Both the position numbers and the translations under genes were made by a program. Of a DNA stretch of 43,632 nt, positions 15,906 to 26,342 are shown in pieces. The notes beneath the pieces are model-generated. The model was not told the DNA's origin. It did no database searches and worked only from the letters and a program-made list of their open reading frames with translations. Position 1 is the stretch's first letter. Each line of letters starts with the position of its first letter. The DNA comes from Marinagarivorans algicola. GTDB taxonomy: Bacteria; Pseudomonadota; Gammaproteobacteria; Pseudomonadales; Cellvibrionaceae. The DNA lies in assembly GCF_001292705.1 (NCBI RefSeq), contig NZ_LGAK01000046.1, positions 1-43,632 of the forward strand, read 5' to 3'.

Positions 15906-17183
15906 CTAATCTTCGAAGCCTTCGGTATCAAGCGGCATCGTTATCGAGGGTTCACCCGGATTACTAATACCAATATGGTAAGCAGCAAAACCAGGTAATA
16001 CAAACTGATCTAAAGCCATGCCCAGTACACGCCCGTTATATGGTGATGTAATGGTGGCTTGCTCATTAGTAATGGGATTGGTCACGGTGCCCAATAATTG
16101 GCCACGCATAACGTGGGCACCGAGCTTCACTTGGCTAAACAAAATGCCTGAGCTTTGCACGCGGACCCAAAACGATTGATAAAAAGCCGGCTCAGGTTCA
16201 AACCAAAAAACAGAATGGTCAATCATTTTACGCTTTTTGAGTAGCGTGAGTAATGCAACAACCCCCTCATTGACCACGTGCTTTTGCATACGCAATGGCT
16301 CGCCAGCCTCGACGGTGACAGCTGCAATGCCCGCAGTGACGGCCGCCGCTCGCAAAGAATTAGGGTTGCCCGGTGTATTGAGCACAACAATTTTGCCGAA
16401 ATCATGCGCTAACGCAGAGACGCTCGGCACACTTAAATCGGCCCGCACTTGCGTAAGATTGGTGCGATGAAATGAGCCGGTATGCAGGTCAACCAAGGCA
16501 TCGCAATGGCGGATAATGTCATTAAAAAAGGCATAAGCAAAGCGTGAGGCTAAGCTGCCATTCGCACTACCAGGAAAGAAACGATTCAAGTCACGCCGAT
16601 CAGGTAAATAGCGTGAATTGCGCGCAAATGCCATTAAATTCACAATCGGCACCCCAATCACTGTACCGGTAAGACCTGCCGGATCTAACCCAAACATCAC
16701 TTGGCGAATCACCTCAATACCGTTTATTTCATCACCATGCACCGCAGCAGCCAAGCACAGTGTAGGTCCGGTTTTAGCGCCATTAACTACCAGCACCGGC
16801 GTCTTCACGTCTAAGCCGCTAAACGATTGTGAAGGCACCCAATCCATACGCGTTGCCGTATTAGGTGGCACGCTAAATCCTAAAATATTTTTAGATTGAC
16901 CCTCCCCATCACGCCACTGAGCTTTTGTCGTATCTTTAGATTGACTCGGTAAAAGGTCATTTAATAGCCAAGGTGCCGGTAACACTTGCGAAGCACTGCC
17001 TTGTAATTCAACGGGTATTAAAGACTCGGGGGTTTTAGGCAACTGGCTGGCCGGCACCCAACTAGGCGGCTCGACTGGCGAAGGTGCATCTTGCGCCAAC
17101 ACTTGCCCAGGCATAAGCACACGACTGGCCACAATCGCGCCAAAAAAAACTAAAAAACTTAACCGACCAAATTTTGCCTGCAT
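15906..17183 (-). CDS. Exported succinylglutamate desuccinylase/aspartoacylase-family zinc hydrolase
   Basis: Zinc-dependent amide hydrolase of the AstE/AspA group (M14-like fold). It starts with a signal peptide (hydrophobic LSFLVFFGAIVASRVLM, cleavage likely after VLAQDA), so it should act in the periplasm, unlike AstE. Zinc ligands are HGDEINGIEV (H-x2-E) and the His of LVDLHTGSFH; the catalytic Glu is probably in VEAGEP. The C-terminal region (GAHVMRGQLLGTV to SPYNGRVLG) resembles the lipoyl/biotinyl-like barrel found in this subfamily. 425 residues. ATG 17183 has AGGG 8 bases upstream. It is monocistronic, the substrate is unknown, and a role in peptide or amino-acid-conjugate scavenging is possible but not shown. 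Confidence 0.8.
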   Translation of the reverse strand: MQAKFGRLSFLVFFGAIVASRVLMPGQVLAQDAPSPVEPPSWVPASQLPKTPESLIPVELQGSASQVLPAPWLLNDLLPSQSKDTTKAQWRDGEGQSKNILGFSVPPNTATRMDWVPSQSFSGLDVKTPVLVVNGAKTGPTLCLAAAVHGDEINGIEVIRQVMFGLDPAGLTGTVIGVPIVNLMAFARNSRYLPDRRDLNRFFPGSANGSLASRFAYAFFNDIIRHCDALVDLHTGSFHRTNLTQVRADLSVPSVSALAHDFGKIVVLNTPGNPNSLRAAAVTAGIAAVTVEAGEPLRMQKHVVNEGVVALLTLLKKRKMIDHSVFWFEPEPAFYQSFWVRVQSSGILFSQVKLGAHVMRGQLLGTVTNPITNEQATITSPYNGRVLGMALDQFVLPGFAAYHIGISNPGEPSITMPLDTEGFED

Positions 17184-17357
17184 GCTTATACCCTAATACC
17201 CTACCCACAGATAGACCACGCTATATGCTGGCCACTTCATTATTCAATGCACGCGCATTATCAATTGACTGCGGTATAAAGCAACTTTATTTATCACTTT
17301 TGATAGATACCGAAGCTATACGATTATGAAATATTCACTGAGTTGATCAAGCTATCT

Positions 17358-17679
17358 ATGGCTTTGTGCTTCTCGGTGTTGGTCTTGTCATGCCTAATGT
17401 TATATCTCCCTATTTTGGTACAGAGCCAGGTGTACGCTCTATTCTCATCCGCTACCAATTACGGCTTTGTATGGCCAATAGAGACTTAAGTTATTAACCA
17501 CTTATGAATACCGTAATTTGCTACAAACTTTATTTAATCAGCCGCAGATTGATGATTTCGGCAGTGAAACCAAGGTCGGAGCTGCTGTACTGGTCGGCGG
17601 AATGCCTAATTTGCGCGCCGAAAAAGTGAGCGAGAGCCGCCTCAATAAGTACGATTCCGGTTTCTCGGTTAAGGCTTAG
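17358..17679 (+). pseudogene. Decayed gene fragment, possibly a DUF1587/DUF1592-type protein
   Basis: Two adjoining frames look like leftovers of one exported protein. 17358-17489 encodes 43 residues starting with a signal-like segment (MALCFSVLVLSC, a possible lipobox). 17482-17679 is open and reads LLTTYEYRNLLQTLF, later VGGMPNLRAEKVSESRLNKY. The first resembles the LTxxEYxNTxRDLF start of DUF1587, found in large planctomycete-type cytochrome proteins, and the second the SxxLLxKY that follows it. No start codon or ribosome binding site serves the second frame, and it stops early. The assignment is by eye and weak. The rest of the 17184-17811 interval contains nothing I recognise. Confidence 0.3.
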
Positions 17680-17811
17680 TGTATCTCTCGTCTTCAGTAA
17701 TTCAGTATTGGCAGTATTCAAAGCACTGCCGCACAAACCCTCGTTCATACGGCCATAAACCAATACGGCTCACCCTTGATATCGCAATAGTCCAGCGGAC
17801 CACGCGATTAG

Positions 17812-18840
17812 CTACCCCACTTGCGCCTCTAAGCAACCTTTGGCCGCCTCTCTGACCAAGGCTGGGCCTTGATAAATAAACCCACTGTACAATTGCACCA
17901 AACTGGCCCCGGCTTTTATTTTTTCGGCGGCATCGTGGGCACTGCTAATACCGCCCACGCCAATGATTGGCATTTTACCGGCTAATACTTGCGATAAGAC
18001 TTTAATAGCGTGCGTTGATTTATCACGTACCGGTACACCGCTTAAACCGCCCGCCTCTTGCTCAAAAGCCGAGCCCTCTACCCCTTCGCGACTAATAGTC
18101 GTGTTGGTCGCAATTACAGCATCAATGCCCTGTGCCAATAGCGTATTGGCCGTTTCGGTCAGCTCTTCGTCGGTCATATCTGGCGCTATTTTAACCGCAA
18201 TAGGCACATAACGATCACGGCTTTGAGCTAACTCACCTTGCCGCCGTTTAATACCTGCCAGCAAAATATTTAAAGCGTCGCCAAATTGCAAACTGCGCAA
18301 ACCTGGCGTATTCGGTGAAGAAATATTCACCGTAATATAATCGGCATAATCGTACACAGCATCTAGGCAATGAATATAATCATCTAATGCATTTTCGTCA
18401 GGCGTGAGTTTATTTTTACCAATATTAATGCCTAGAATGCCTTCGAAGCGACGCTTTTTCTTAACCTGTTCAACAAGGTGCTTGACGCCCTTATTATTAA
18501 AACCCATGCGGTTAATAATGGCTTGTTGCTCGGTTAAGCGAAAAAGTCGCGGTTTGGGGTTACCCGCTTGGGCAAGCGGCGTGATCGTACCTATTTCTAC
18601 AAAGCCAAAGCCCAAGCTGCCTAACGCATTAAAATAATCACCATTTTTATCCAGTCCCGCCGCCAAACCTACAGGGTTAGGGAAGGTCAGCCCCATCACC
18701 TCCACAGGGTTATTAATGCGCTTAGAGGCAAAGCCGCCTAGCAGCTTTAAACGCTCTAAAGCACCTAGCCAATCTAACGAAACATGGTGACTGGTTTCAG
18801 GATCTAGTTTAAATAAAATTGCACGCGCAAGAGAATACAT
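17812..18840 (-). CDS. pyrD: Dihydroorotate dehydrogenase (quinone), class 2
   Basis: Oxidises dihydroorotate to orotate in pyrimidine synthesis, delivering electrons to ubiquinone at the inner membrane. The class 2 N-terminal amphipathic extension is present ([19 protein letters not shown]). FMN and active-site motifs are [35 protein letters not shown] (catalytic Ser region), ATNTTISR, and the phosphate site IIGVGGISS and [11 protein letters not shown]. 342 residues, standard. Monocistronic, with a perfect hairpin 46 bases upstream of the ATG. Confidence 0.96.
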   Translation of the reverse strand: MYSLARAILFKLDPETSHHVSLDWLGALERLKLLGGFASKRINNPVEVMGLTFPNPVGLAAGLDKNGDYFNALGSLGFGFVEIGTITPLAQAGNPKPRLFRLTEQQAIINRMGFNNKGVKHLVEQVKKKRRFEGILGINIGKNKLTPDENALDDYIHCLDAVYDYADYITVNISSPNTPGLRSLQFGDALNILLAGIKRRQGELAQSRDRYVPIAVKIAPDMTDEELTETANTLLAQGIDAVIATNTTISREGVEGSAFEQEAGGLSGVPVRDKSTHAIKVLSQVLAGKMPIIGVGGISSAHDAAEKIKAGASLVQLYSGFIYQGPALVREAAKGCLEAQVG

Positions 18841-18886
18841 ATAAAGCTACCAAAAAATAAATAAAGTTATTAAACATGTTACGATC

Positions 18887-18913
18887 CAAAGATCCCCAGT
18901 ATGGGGATCTTTG
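18887..18913. repeat. Perfect 11-bp inverted repeat upstream of pyrD
   Basis: The arms CAAAGATCCCC and GGGGATCTTTG enclose a 5-base loop. It lies 46 bases upstream of the pyrD ATG and has no T-run on either side, so it looks more like a leader structure or protein-binding palindrome than a terminator. The rest of the 18841-19104 interval shows no gene. Confidence 0.6.
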
Positions 18914-19104
18914 AATCATTGACTGAGCCACTTGAGTTATCTGTTTGCGTTCCTCGATTTTGTGGCCCTGCACAGTCTACTCGTGCATATCTCCCTCTAA
19001 CCCTTGCTTTCACTGCAAGGCCGGCGCTTAAATGCCCACAAAATAATCCATTAACAATCTGTCAGATGAGGTTTTGCTAGCCTGAGTCGTGACGTTAAAA
19101 TAAG

Positions 19105-19131
19105 CAAAAAAAAAGCACGCCTAAGCGCGCT
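19105..19131 (-). terminator. Rho-independent terminator of pyk
   Basis: On the minus strand the stem AGCGCGC/GCGTGCT (7 bp, one G-T pair, loop TTAG) is followed directly by a run of nine T (complement of the A-run ending at 19114). It lies about 25 bases past the pyk stop. Confidence 0.85.
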
Positions 19132-19155
19132 ATCGTTGTCGATGCCATAGCGCTA

Positions 19156-20604
19156 TTAAAAGATAGGCTTACCGATTTCTATAATTTTCATCGCATTGGT
19201 ACCACCCACGTTTTGCCGGACATCCCCCTGGGAAATAATCACTAAATCGCCATCTTTTACAACACCTCGGGCACGTAGCTCATTGACCGCACGGTTATTA
19301 GTTTCGTTAAAAGGGATATCATGTAACGCAAAGGGCACCGGATATACACCGCGATATAGCGAGACTTTTTGTAGCGTTTTGGCTTTCGGTGACATCGCAA
19401 AAATAGGCAATCGCGCCCCAAAGCGACTCATTAAAAAAGGCGTAGCACCCGACTCTGTCATGGTAATAATTGCCGTCACACCAGGCATTGCATTCGCGGT
19501 AAACATTGCTGCTTGCGCGATAGCTTGGTTAATCGCCATGGTTTCAGGTATTTCGCGATGAGCATCTTGGATAGCGCGTGGGTGGCTTTCAGCCCCCAAA
19601 ATAATACGCACCATAGCCTCAACGGTTTCCACCGGGAATTGCCCAGCCGCTGTTTCCGCCGATAGCATCACTGCATCTGTTCCATCGAGCACCGCATTGG
19701 CCACATCAAATACTTCAGCACGAGTAGGCAATGAGCTATTAATCATAGACTCCATCATTTGCGTTGCTGTGATTACACCTCGATTTAAAGCGCGCGAGCG
19801 CTCAATAATATGCTTTTGCACACCAATTAACGCAGCGTCACCAATTTCGACCCCCAAATCACCTCGCGCAACCATCACAGCATCACTGGCCAAAATAATA
19901 CCATCAAGTACGGCATCATCAGCCACCGCCTCGGCACGCTCGACTTTCGCAATTAGCGCGATATCGCCGCCGGCCTCCTCAACTAATGCACGCGTTAAAT
20001 GCATATCTTCAGCACTGCGCGGGAACGACACAGCCAAAAAATCAACATCTAAATCGACGGCTGTTTTTATATCTTCACGGTCTTTGTCAGTCAGCGCTGG
20101 CGCGGTTAAGCCGCCACCTTGGCGATTAATCCCTTTGTTATTAGATAATTTGCCCGCCACGGTCGTGGTACAAAAGACTTTACTATCTACTACACGATCA
20201 ACTTTTAATACCACACGACCGTCATCAAGCAAGAGTAAATCGTTCTCACTCACATCTTGCGGTAGTGCTTTGTAGTCAATGCCAACGTGCGCCTGATTGC
20301 CTTCATCGCGATCTAAATCGGCATCTAAGACAAATGCATCACCAAGCGCTAACTCTATAGGGCCATCAGCAAAGCGAGCAATACGTATTTTAGGGCCTTG
20401 CAAATCGCCCAGCACGCCCACGTGACGCCCATGTTTAGCCGCTAAATCACGGACCATATCGCAGCGTTTTTTGTGATCATCGGGGCCACCGTGCGAAAAG
20501 TTGAGCCGGACAACATTAACCCCTGCTAAAATCAGCTTTTCGAGTACGCCAGGCTCATCTGTCGCAGGGCCCAATGTACTTACGATTTTCGTACGTCTCA
20601 ACAT
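19156..20604 (-). CDS. pyk: Pyruvate kinase
   Basis: Converts phosphoenolpyruvate and ADP to pyruvate and ATP. Starts [19 protein letters not shown], with [18 protein letters not shown] (substrate and cation site), [10 protein letters not shown] (catalytic Lys), [12 protein letters not shown] and [10 protein letters not shown]. The C-terminal allosteric domain follows. 482 residues fits the PykA type. ATG 20604 has GGAG 8 bases upstream. It is a single-gene unit with its own terminator. Downstream metabolism connects to the oxaloacetate decarboxylase operon located immediately upstream in the same orientation, which also makes pyruvate, but the two are separated by that operon's terminator. 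Confidence 0.96.
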   Translation of the reverse strand: MLRRTKIVSTLGPATDEPGVLEKLILAGVNVVRLNFSHGGPDDHKKRCDMVRDLAAKHGRHVGVLGDLQGPKIRIARFADGPIELALGDAFVLDADLDRDEGNQAHVGIDYKALPQDVSENDLLLLDDGRVVLKVDRVVDSKVFCTTTVAGKLSNNKGINRQGGGLTAPALTDKDREDIKTAVDLDVDFLAVSFPRSAEDMHLTRALVEEAGGDIALIAKVERAEAVADDAVLDGIILASDAVMVARGDLGVEIGDAALIGVQKHIIERSRALNRGVITATQMMESMINSSLPTRAEVFDVANAVLDGTDAVMLSAETAAGQFPVETVEAMVRIILGAESHPRAIQDAHREIPETMAINQAIAQAAMFTANAMPGVTAIITMTESGATPFLMSRFGARLPIFAMSPKAKTLQKVSLYRGVYPVPFALHDIPFNETNNRAVNELRARGVVKDGDLVIISQGDVRQNVGGTNAMKIIEIGKPIF

Positions 20605-20794
20605 ATCAATGCTCCAATCAATGAATAGAAAGCTTAACGAGTCCTTGTGCTAGGTATTGTATAACACTTTAACCTGACCGCCGCCTTAGGCGGTAGTGGG
20701 TAATGTTTATCTGCTGGCGCATAACAAGCCGGACATTTATTGTGCAAGCGCTAATATTGTGCAAACGCTAAATTGAATGCCATCCACCAATAGC

Positions 20795-20820
20795 AAAAAC
20801 CTGCCAACGGGCAGGTTTTT
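20795..20820 (-). terminator. Terminator of the oadGAB operon
   Basis: Perfect 11-bp stem AAAAACCTGCC/GGCAGGTTTTT with loop AACG, 17 bases past the oadB stop. The A/T-rich outer arms supply the U-run in either direction. Confidence 0.85.
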
Positions 20821-20836
20821 GAGTGCTCTATATTTT

Positions 20837-22153
20837 TTAACTGCCTAGCATGCCTTGTACTATCGATATCATCACCCCAGCAGCAACGGCAGAGCCAATA
20901 ACCCCCGCCACATTAGGGCCCATAGCATGCATCAATAAAAAGTTTTGACTATTAGCCTCAAGTCCTACTTTATTTGAAACACGTGCCGCCATAGGTACAG
21001 CCGAAACCCCCGCCGAACCAATCAATGGGTTAATTTTATGGTTGCTGACTTTATTCATGAACTTAGCCATTAGCACACCACACGCGGTACCAATACCAAA
21101 AGCGACAATTCCTAAAATCAAAATACCCAAGGTTTTAGGGTCAAGAAATTTATCAGCTTCTAGCTTAGAGCCTACCGATAACCCTAAAAAGATAGTCACT
21201 ATATTGATCAAGGCATTTTGCGCAGTATCACTTAAGCGATCAACCACACCGCATTCGCGCATTAAGTTACCCAAGCAAAACATACCTAGCAAAGGTGCAG
21301 CCGAAGGTAAGATTAACGCGACCAAGACCAATAGTACTAACGGAAATAATATTTTTTCGCGCTTGCTCACAGGGCGTAACTGCGTCATGACAATTTTGCG
21401 CTCTTCACTATTGGTCAAGGCTTTCATTATAGGTGGCTGAATTAAGGGCACCAACGCCATATACGAATAAGCCGCTACTGCAATCGCACCGAGTAAATCA
21501 GGCGCCAACTTGCTCGCCACATAAATGGCGGTGGGACCATCAGCGCCGCCAATAATACCAATCGCTGCCGCATCAGCAATAGAAAAATCCATAATACCTA
21601 GCGCACTTAAACCCACCGCACCCAGTACTGTTGCAAAAATACCAAACTGTGCTGCTGCGCCTAAGAACAACGTTTTAGGGTTGGCCAATAACGGACCAAA
21701 GTCGGTCATGGCACCCACCCCCATAAAAATCAGTAAAGGTGCTACACCACTGGCAATGGCCACGGTATAAAAGCTGTACAACATACCGTCGTGGTAGTCT
21801 TGTGCGGCGGCAATTTCGGTTAAATGATGATGGGTTTCATAGCTCGACGAGCCATACAGATGCACCAGCTCTTTAGCCGTTGCTCCCGCTTCGGCACCTA
21901 GTATACGGGCTACCTCGGCCAAAAAGGCTGGATCACCAGCCAAAATGGCGTTTTCGGCTGCACTAAACGCTAAGCCTGCACCCGGAATATTCGCTAATAC
22001 ACCGCCAAAACCAATTGGCACCAACAGCAAAGGCTCAAAGCCTTTGCGAATAGCCAAAAATAAAAGGCCTAAGCAAATCGCAATCATACCTGCCTGACCT
22101 AGAGTCATCTGATAGACACCAGACTCAAACCACAAACCTAATAAATTTTCCAT
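20837..22153 (-). CDS. oadB: Oxaloacetate decarboxylase sodium pump, beta subunit
   Basis: Inner-membrane subunit that decarboxylates carboxybiotin and exports Na+. It is strongly hydrophobic, with about nine membrane segments. The signature [14 protein letters not shown] carries the Asp required for Na+ transport. The C-terminal region [15 protein letters not shown] and [17 protein letters not shown] contains the conserved Asn/Ser Na+-site motifs. 438 residues (family about 430). It follows oadA by 13 bases, and the ribosome binding site TTGAGG overlaps the oadA stop, implying coupling. The sodium pump fits a marine bacterium. Confidence 0.95.
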   Translation of the reverse strand: MENLLGLWFESGVYQMTLGQAGMIAICLGLLFLAIRKGFEPLLLVPIGFGGVLANIPGAGLAFSAAENAILAGDPAFLAEVARILGAEAGATAKELVHLYGSSSYETHHHLTEIAAAQDYHDGMLYSFYTVAIASGVAPLLIFMGVGAMTDFGPLLANPKTLFLGAAAQFGIFATVLGAVGLSALGIMDFSIADAAAIGIIGGADGPTAIYVASKLAPDLLGAIAVAAYSYMALVPLIQPPIMKALTNSEERKIVMTQLRPVSKREKILFPLVLLVLVALILPSAAPLLGMFCLGNLMRECGVVDRLSDTAQNALINIVTIFLGLSVGSKLEADKFLDPKTLGILILGIVAFGIGTACGVLMAKFMNKVSNHKINPLIGSAGVSAVPMAARVSNKVGLEANSQNFLLMHAMGPNVAGVIGSAVAAGVMISIVQGMLGS

Positions 22154-22166
22154 AGTTTTATAAACC

Positions 22167-23948
22167 TCAAGCGATGGTTAGCAGAGTATCGCCAACAGTC
22201 ACAACATCGCCATCTCTCACATTCACAGCCCCCACAACACCGGCTGCGGGTGCACTAATTTCGGTTTCCATTTTCATCGCCTCTAATACAATCAAGGTTT
22301 GACCTTCGGTGACTTGCTGGCCTGGTGTAACAAGCACTCTAAAAATATTACCCGCTAACGGTGCATTAACGGGGGTACCGCTAGCGGTACCGACTGCACT
22401 ACTGACTGTCGCTGCGGCTCCGCCAAGTGGAGCGATCCCAGTTAAGTCACCGCCATTATTCACCGTTACAGTGTAACTTTGACCCTCTACATCTACGGTG
22501 TAAATTTCTTCACCCTTATCAGTCTTCACCACAGCACTTTCAGTCCCTGTCGGCACTGGCTCAAAAGCGCTTGGGTTGTTGCGGTTTTCTAGGAACTTCA
22601 AACCAATTTGGTTAAATAAGGCATAAGTTAAGACGTCATCAACAGCCCGATCACCTTCAGCTAATGTGATACCGCGTGCTTTGGCTTCGTCGTTTAGCTC
22701 TTGGGTTAAGCGCTCTAATTCAGGCTCAAGCAAGTCAGCTGGACGGCAAGTAATGGGCTCTGCACCCTCGAGTACTCGAGCTTGTAACTCTTTATTAACC
22801 GCCGCAGGAGTTGCCCCGTATTCGCCGCGTAATACCCCTTGTGTTTCGTTGGTAATATTGGCGTAGCGCTGTCCGCTCAAAACGTTAATCACCGCTTGAG
22901 TGCCGACAATCTGAGAGGTTGGGGTTACCAATGGTAAAAAGCCCAAGTCTTCGCGCACTCGTGGGATTTCATCTAACACCTCATCTAAACGGTCAGCCGC
23001 GCCTTGCTCTTTGAGCTGGCCTTCCATGTTAGTTAGCATGCCGCCAGGTACCTGTGCCGTTAAAATGCGTACGTCGACGCCTTTGAGTGCGCCTTCAAAT
23101 TTTGCATACTTTTTGCGAACCTCACGAAAATACAGTGCAATTTCTTGTAATAACGCTAGGTCCAAACCAGTATCGCGCTCGGTCCCTTCTAAAGTAGCAA
23201 CGAGTGTTTCGGTGGGGCTATGGCCATATGTCATAGACATTGATGAAATAGCCGTATCAACATTATCAATCCCCGCCTCGACACACTTTAATATCGTTGC
23301 ATGTGCTAGGCCTGTGGTCGCATGAGCATGTAAATGAACCGGAATATCACACGAGGCTTTTAGGCGCTTAACCAGCTCGTAACCCTCGTAAGGCTTTAAT
23401 AAACCCGCCATATCTTTAATCGCTATGGAGTCTGCGCCCATATCTTCGATTTTTTTGCCTTGTGCAACCCAAGTATCTAGTGTGTGTACTGGGCTTAAGG
23501 TGTAAGAAATTGTACCCTGTGCATGCTTGCCGGTCGACTTAACGGCTTTGAGCGCGGTTTCGATATTACGCATATCATTCATCGCATCAAAAACCCGAAA
23601 TACATCCACACCATTAGCTGCAGCACGCTCAACAAATTGATACACCACATCGTCAGCGTAATGGCGATAACCGAGAATATTCTGCCCGCGAAACAACATC
23701 GATTGCGGCGTATTGGGCATGGCTTTTTTGAGTACGCGAATACGCTCCCACGGGTCTTCGCCTAAATAGCGAATACAGCTGTCGAACGTCGCCCCACCCC
23801 AAGTCTCCAATGACCAAAATCCAACTTTATCCAGTTTCTCGGCGATCGGTAGCATATCGTCTAAACGCATGCGCGTAGCAAATAACGACTGATGTGCATC
23901 ACGTAGTACAACGTCGGTAATACCTAGTGGTTTTTTAATGGTGGTCAT
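22167..23948 (-). CDS. oadA: Oxaloacetate decarboxylase, alpha subunit (carboxyltransferase plus biotin domain)
   Basis: Transfers the carboxyl group of oxaloacetate to biotin. The N-terminal TIM-barrel carboxyltransferase includes [18 protein letters not shown] (metal-binding Asp), [21 protein letters not shown] (catalytic Lys) and [11 protein letters not shown] (metal His pair). The C-terminal biotinyl domain has EAMKMETE, where the Lys carries biotin, preceded by a Gly/Ala/Thr-rich linker. 593 residues from ATG 23948; an upstream ATG at 24011 would add 21 residues unlike the family. Homologous to pyruvate carboxylase B subunits, but the oadG and oadB neighbours settle it as the Na+ pump. 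Confidence 0.95.
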   Translation of the reverse strand: MTTIKKPLGITDVVLRDAHQSLFATRMRLDDMLPIAEKLDKVGFWSLETWGGATFDSCIRYLGEDPWERIRVLKKAMPNTPQSMLFRGQNILGYRHYADDVVYQFVERAAANGVDVFRVFDAMNDMRNIETALKAVKSTGKHAQGTISYTLSPVHTLDTWVAQGKKIEDMGADSIAIKDMAGLLKPYEGYELVKRLKASCDIPVHLHAHATTGLAHATILKCVEAGIDNVDTAISSMSMTYGHSPTETLVATLEGTERDTGLDLALLQEIALYFREVRKKYAKFEGALKGVDVRILTAQVPGGMLTNMEGQLKEQGAADRLDEVLDEIPRVREDLGFLPLVTPTSQIVGTQAVINVLSGQRYANITNETQGVLRGEYGATPAAVNKELQARVLEGAEPITCRPADLLEPELERLTQELNDEAKARGITLAEGDRAVDDVLTYALFNQIGLKFLENRNNPSAFEPVPTGTESAVVKTDKGEEIYTVDVEGQSYTVTVNNGGDLTGIAPLGGAAATVSSAVGTASGTPVNAPLAGNIFRVLVTPGQQVTEGQTLIVLEAMKMETEISAPAAGVVGAVNVRDGDVVTVGDTLLTIA

Positions 23949-24144
23949 AGTGATATCTCTACAAATTGGGGTGCGACGGCGAATGGAATGACCTAACAAG
24001 CTCAGGCGCATCGCACAACAGCATTAAATTATTGATGTAACGCCAACAGGCAGTGTGACTTAAGTATTAAGAAGTCACCGGCCGCTTATCAAGCCGTTAG
24101 TGCACTGTTTGGGGGTATATAGCCATGTCATGAATGAAGCGTTG

Positions 24145-24405
24145 TTATAAACCTTGTTTCGCCCGATGCTGACTAATAGCACCGTGTATAGCCACTAAAA
24201 CTTTAGGTTCAATGCTGTCGGCTGTATTCACCACCGATGGCAAAGGCGCTAGCGGTGTAATGACTTGCTCAGGCTCAGGAATAAAGCGATTAACTGCCCA
24301 GCTCATAAAGCGAGTACAAAACACCAAAAGCGTTAAAAAAACAAACACCGCGCCCATGCCAAAAAGCATCAGGTCAGCGCCTTGCGCCATAATTGATTGC
24401 TGCAT
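24145..24405 (-). CDS. oadG: Oxaloacetate decarboxylase, gamma subunit
   Basis: Small membrane anchor of the decarboxylase complex, 86 residues. One membrane helix near the N-terminus (LMLFGMGAVFVFLTLLVF) is followed by a cytoplasmic tail with Pro-rich PEPEQVITPLAPLP, as in OadG, which helps assembly and binds zinc near its C-terminus. The start is ATG 24405 with GGAG 6 bases upstream, rather than an ATG at 24480. First gene of oadGAB; the gap to oadA is about 200 bases, so a separate signal could exist between them. Confidence 0.85.
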   Translation of the reverse strand: MQQSIMAQGADLMLFGMGAVFVFLTLLVFCTRFMSWAVNRFIPEPEQVITPLAPLPSVVNTADSIEPKVLVAIHGAISQHRAKQGL

Positions 24406-24673
24406 GATCAACTCCGCAGTTATGGGCCTAAGCCCGATTACACTGTTAATGACTGTTCGTTTTACGGTTGCGTAAAACACTCAATGGCGACCCAATCAAA
24501 ATAGGCGGCCTTGCAAAAAGCGGGCACATTCTACCTCAAATACGGGCAAACGCGACACTTCATTGCTCTAGCGCTCAAAAATTAAACGCTAAAATGCCAG
24601 CATCAATGAAGCTTTTAGTCGCAAGCAGCCCTTAAAGACACCTATAATGTGATCCTATGTCTCGATAAGCGAC

Positions 24674-24825
24674 TAAGGGACGAGGAAAAAATACATTATC
24701 CAATAATACTTGTTTTCTGCTTCCTCTGCTGCGTTGCTCAAAGCGTTACATGCCCCTTCGAGCGCCTTGCCGAGAAAACAGAACCCTATGTCTCATTGGA
24801 CAAACTATTATTGCCTCACCCCTAA
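24674..24825. repeat. Imperfect palindromic repeat, copy A (MITE-like)
   Basis: 152-bp element that begins TAAGGGACGAGG and ends CCTCACCCCTAA, so its termini are inverted copies of each other. An inner inverted pair TGTTTTCT/AGAAAACA is also present. It is closely similar along its length to copy B at 26178-26339, in the same orientation, with dusC between them. The TA at both ends would fit a TA-targeting (IS630/mariner-like) miniature element. A short frame inside both copies (starting MFSASS) is not conserved and is not considered a gene. The surrounding 24406-24673 and 24826-25035 hold no gene. Confidence 0.8.
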
Positions 24826-25035
24826 ATCAAGACAAATATTGGCGTTAAGGCTCAACCCGTACTGTAAAATAAAGGCCGCACCGAATAAGGACAATCGCCA
24901 ATAAAACGGCTCTTGCGCTGCGCACAATGACACAGACTCAACGCACTTTTCAAATCAAATACTTGTCATTTTTACAATTAAACAAGCGCTGCATGTTACA
25001 ATTGGCACTCTATTCACAGCGCCCCACGGGTATGT

Positions 25036-25977
25036 ATGCGTATTTTTTTAGCCCCTATGGAAGGCGTTGTCGACCATAATATTCGCGCGCTTTACAGTGC
25101 ACTTGGCGGTATTGATATGGCTGTCACCGAGTTTGTACGGGTGTCCAATAGTCACCTACCTGACGCCGTATTTCACCGTTTATGCCCAGAGATCGACAAT
25201 CCTATTAACACCCCCGTACGCGTACAGCTGTTAGGCAGTGAGCCGGCTATGCTGGCAAGCCACGCCTCACGAATAGCCGCATTAGGCGCCATTGGTATAG
25301 ACCTTAATTTTGGCTGCCCAGCCAAAACAGTCAACCGCAGCCGCGGCGGCGCCTGCTTGCTGCAAGAGCCTGAATTATTACACGATATTGCCTACGCTGT
25401 GCGCCAAGCCGTGCCCCACCACATTCCTGTTACGGCAAAAATGCGCCTAGGGTTCAATGCCCGTGAAGGTTATATCGAAACAGCACAAGCTTTAGCCAGT
25501 GGCGGCATTCAAGAGCTGTTTGTTCATGGTCGCTCAAAAGTAGATGGCTACAAACCTCCTGCCTACTGGGGCGCTATTGGCGAGGTGCGCGAGGCGATTC
25601 ATATTCCTGTGATTGCCAATGGTGAAATGTGGACACCCGAAGATATCGCTCAGTGCATAAGAGAGTCAGGTTGCAGCGATATTATGCTAGGGCGCGGCTT
25701 ACTGGCCCGCCCAGACCTTGCCATTGCTGGCAAACAACATATGAACGGCGAGCCCTACACATTTATGCCTTGGCAACATATTTTACCTAAAGTCTGGCAC
25801 TACCACCAAAAAACAGTCGCACAATGCCCGCCAAAGTACACCGGTAATCGCCTTAAGCAGTGGTTGATGTACTTGCAGCGCACCTACCCCGAAGCAAAAG
25901 TATTTTTTGAAGCGGTCAAAAGATTGCGCACCGCCACTGAGCTGCAAAAAGTATACGATGCCTATAAGGCTGCGTAA
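25036..25977 (+). CDS. dusC: tRNA-dihydrouridine synthase C
   Basis: FMN- and NADPH-dependent enzyme that reduces uridine in tRNA, by family position U16. Starts MRIFLAPMEGVVDHNIRAL. FMN and active-site motifs include LNFGCPAKTVNRSRGGACLL (catalytic Cys in GCPAK), VTAKMRLG, FVHGRSKVDGY, VIANGEMWT and IMLGRGLLARPDL. The YKPPAYWGAIGEVREA segment and the lack of a DusA- or DusB-type pattern favour DusC. 313 residues, usual length. It is monocistronic on the plus strand and bracketed by two copies of a palindromic repeat. Confidence 0.93.
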   Translation: MRIFLAPMEGVVDHNIRALYSALGGIDMAVTEFVRVSNSHLPDAVFHRLCPEIDNPINTPVRVQLLGSEPAMLASHASRIAALGAIGIDLNFGCPAKTVNRSRGGACLLQEPELLHDIAYAVRQAVPHHIPVTAKMRLGFNAREGYIETAQALASGGIQELFVHGRSKVDGYKPPAYWGAIGEVREAIHIPVIANGEMWTPEDIAQCIRESGCSDIMLGRGLLARPDLAIAGKQHMNGEPYTFMPWQHILPKVWHYHQKTVAQCPPKYTGNRLKQWLMYLQRTYPEAKVFFEAVKRLRTATELQKVYDAYKAA

Positions 25978-26138
25978 CTTAACGGGGCACCGTATGTATC
26001 GCAGCCAATGCAGGCACAGCTTGAGCTTCAACATAAAGGCTTAAACTAGGTTGTATCAGGGTCAAATTTTGCGCTGAGTATTAGAATGTAAACAAGTGAT
26101 TTATTAAGCTAGCAATCTATTAAGCTAAGTAAGCTGAT

Positions 26139-26165
26139 CGTAACGGCTCAGTCACAGCCGTTACG
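26139..26165. repeat. 10-bp perfect inverted repeat after dusC
   Basis: Arms CGTAACGGCT and AGCCGTTACG with a 7-base loop, 161 bases past the dusC stop and just before repeat copy B. There is no T-run, so it may be a weak terminator or part of the repeat neighbourhood. 25978-26138 shows no gene. Confidence 0.5.
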
Positions 26166-26177
26166 CAATCGAAGAGT

Positions 26178-26339
26178 TAAGGGACGAGGAAAAGATACAT
26201 TATCCGATATACTTGTTTTCTGCTTCCTCTCCTGCGTTGTTCAAAGCGTTACATGCCCGGCATGCGCCCCTTCGAGCGCCTTACCGAGAAAACAGGACGC
26301 TACGTCTAACTGGACAAACTATTATTACCTCGCCCCTAA
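26178..26339. repeat. Imperfect palindromic repeat, copy B (MITE-like)
   Basis: 162-bp counterpart of copy A. Same start (TAAGGGACGAGG) and inverted end (CCTCGCCCCTAA). It differs from A by scattered substitutions, one missing base and an 11-base insertion near 26257-26270 that duplicates a GCATGC-containing bit. Its terminal arms match better than those of copy A. Confidence 0.8.
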
Positions 26340-26342
26340 GAA

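Noticed and set aside
17530-17763. 77-codon minus-strand frame
   Set aside because: It overlaps a better reading on the plus strand (DUF1587-like fragment) and shows no protein-like motifs or ribosome binding site.
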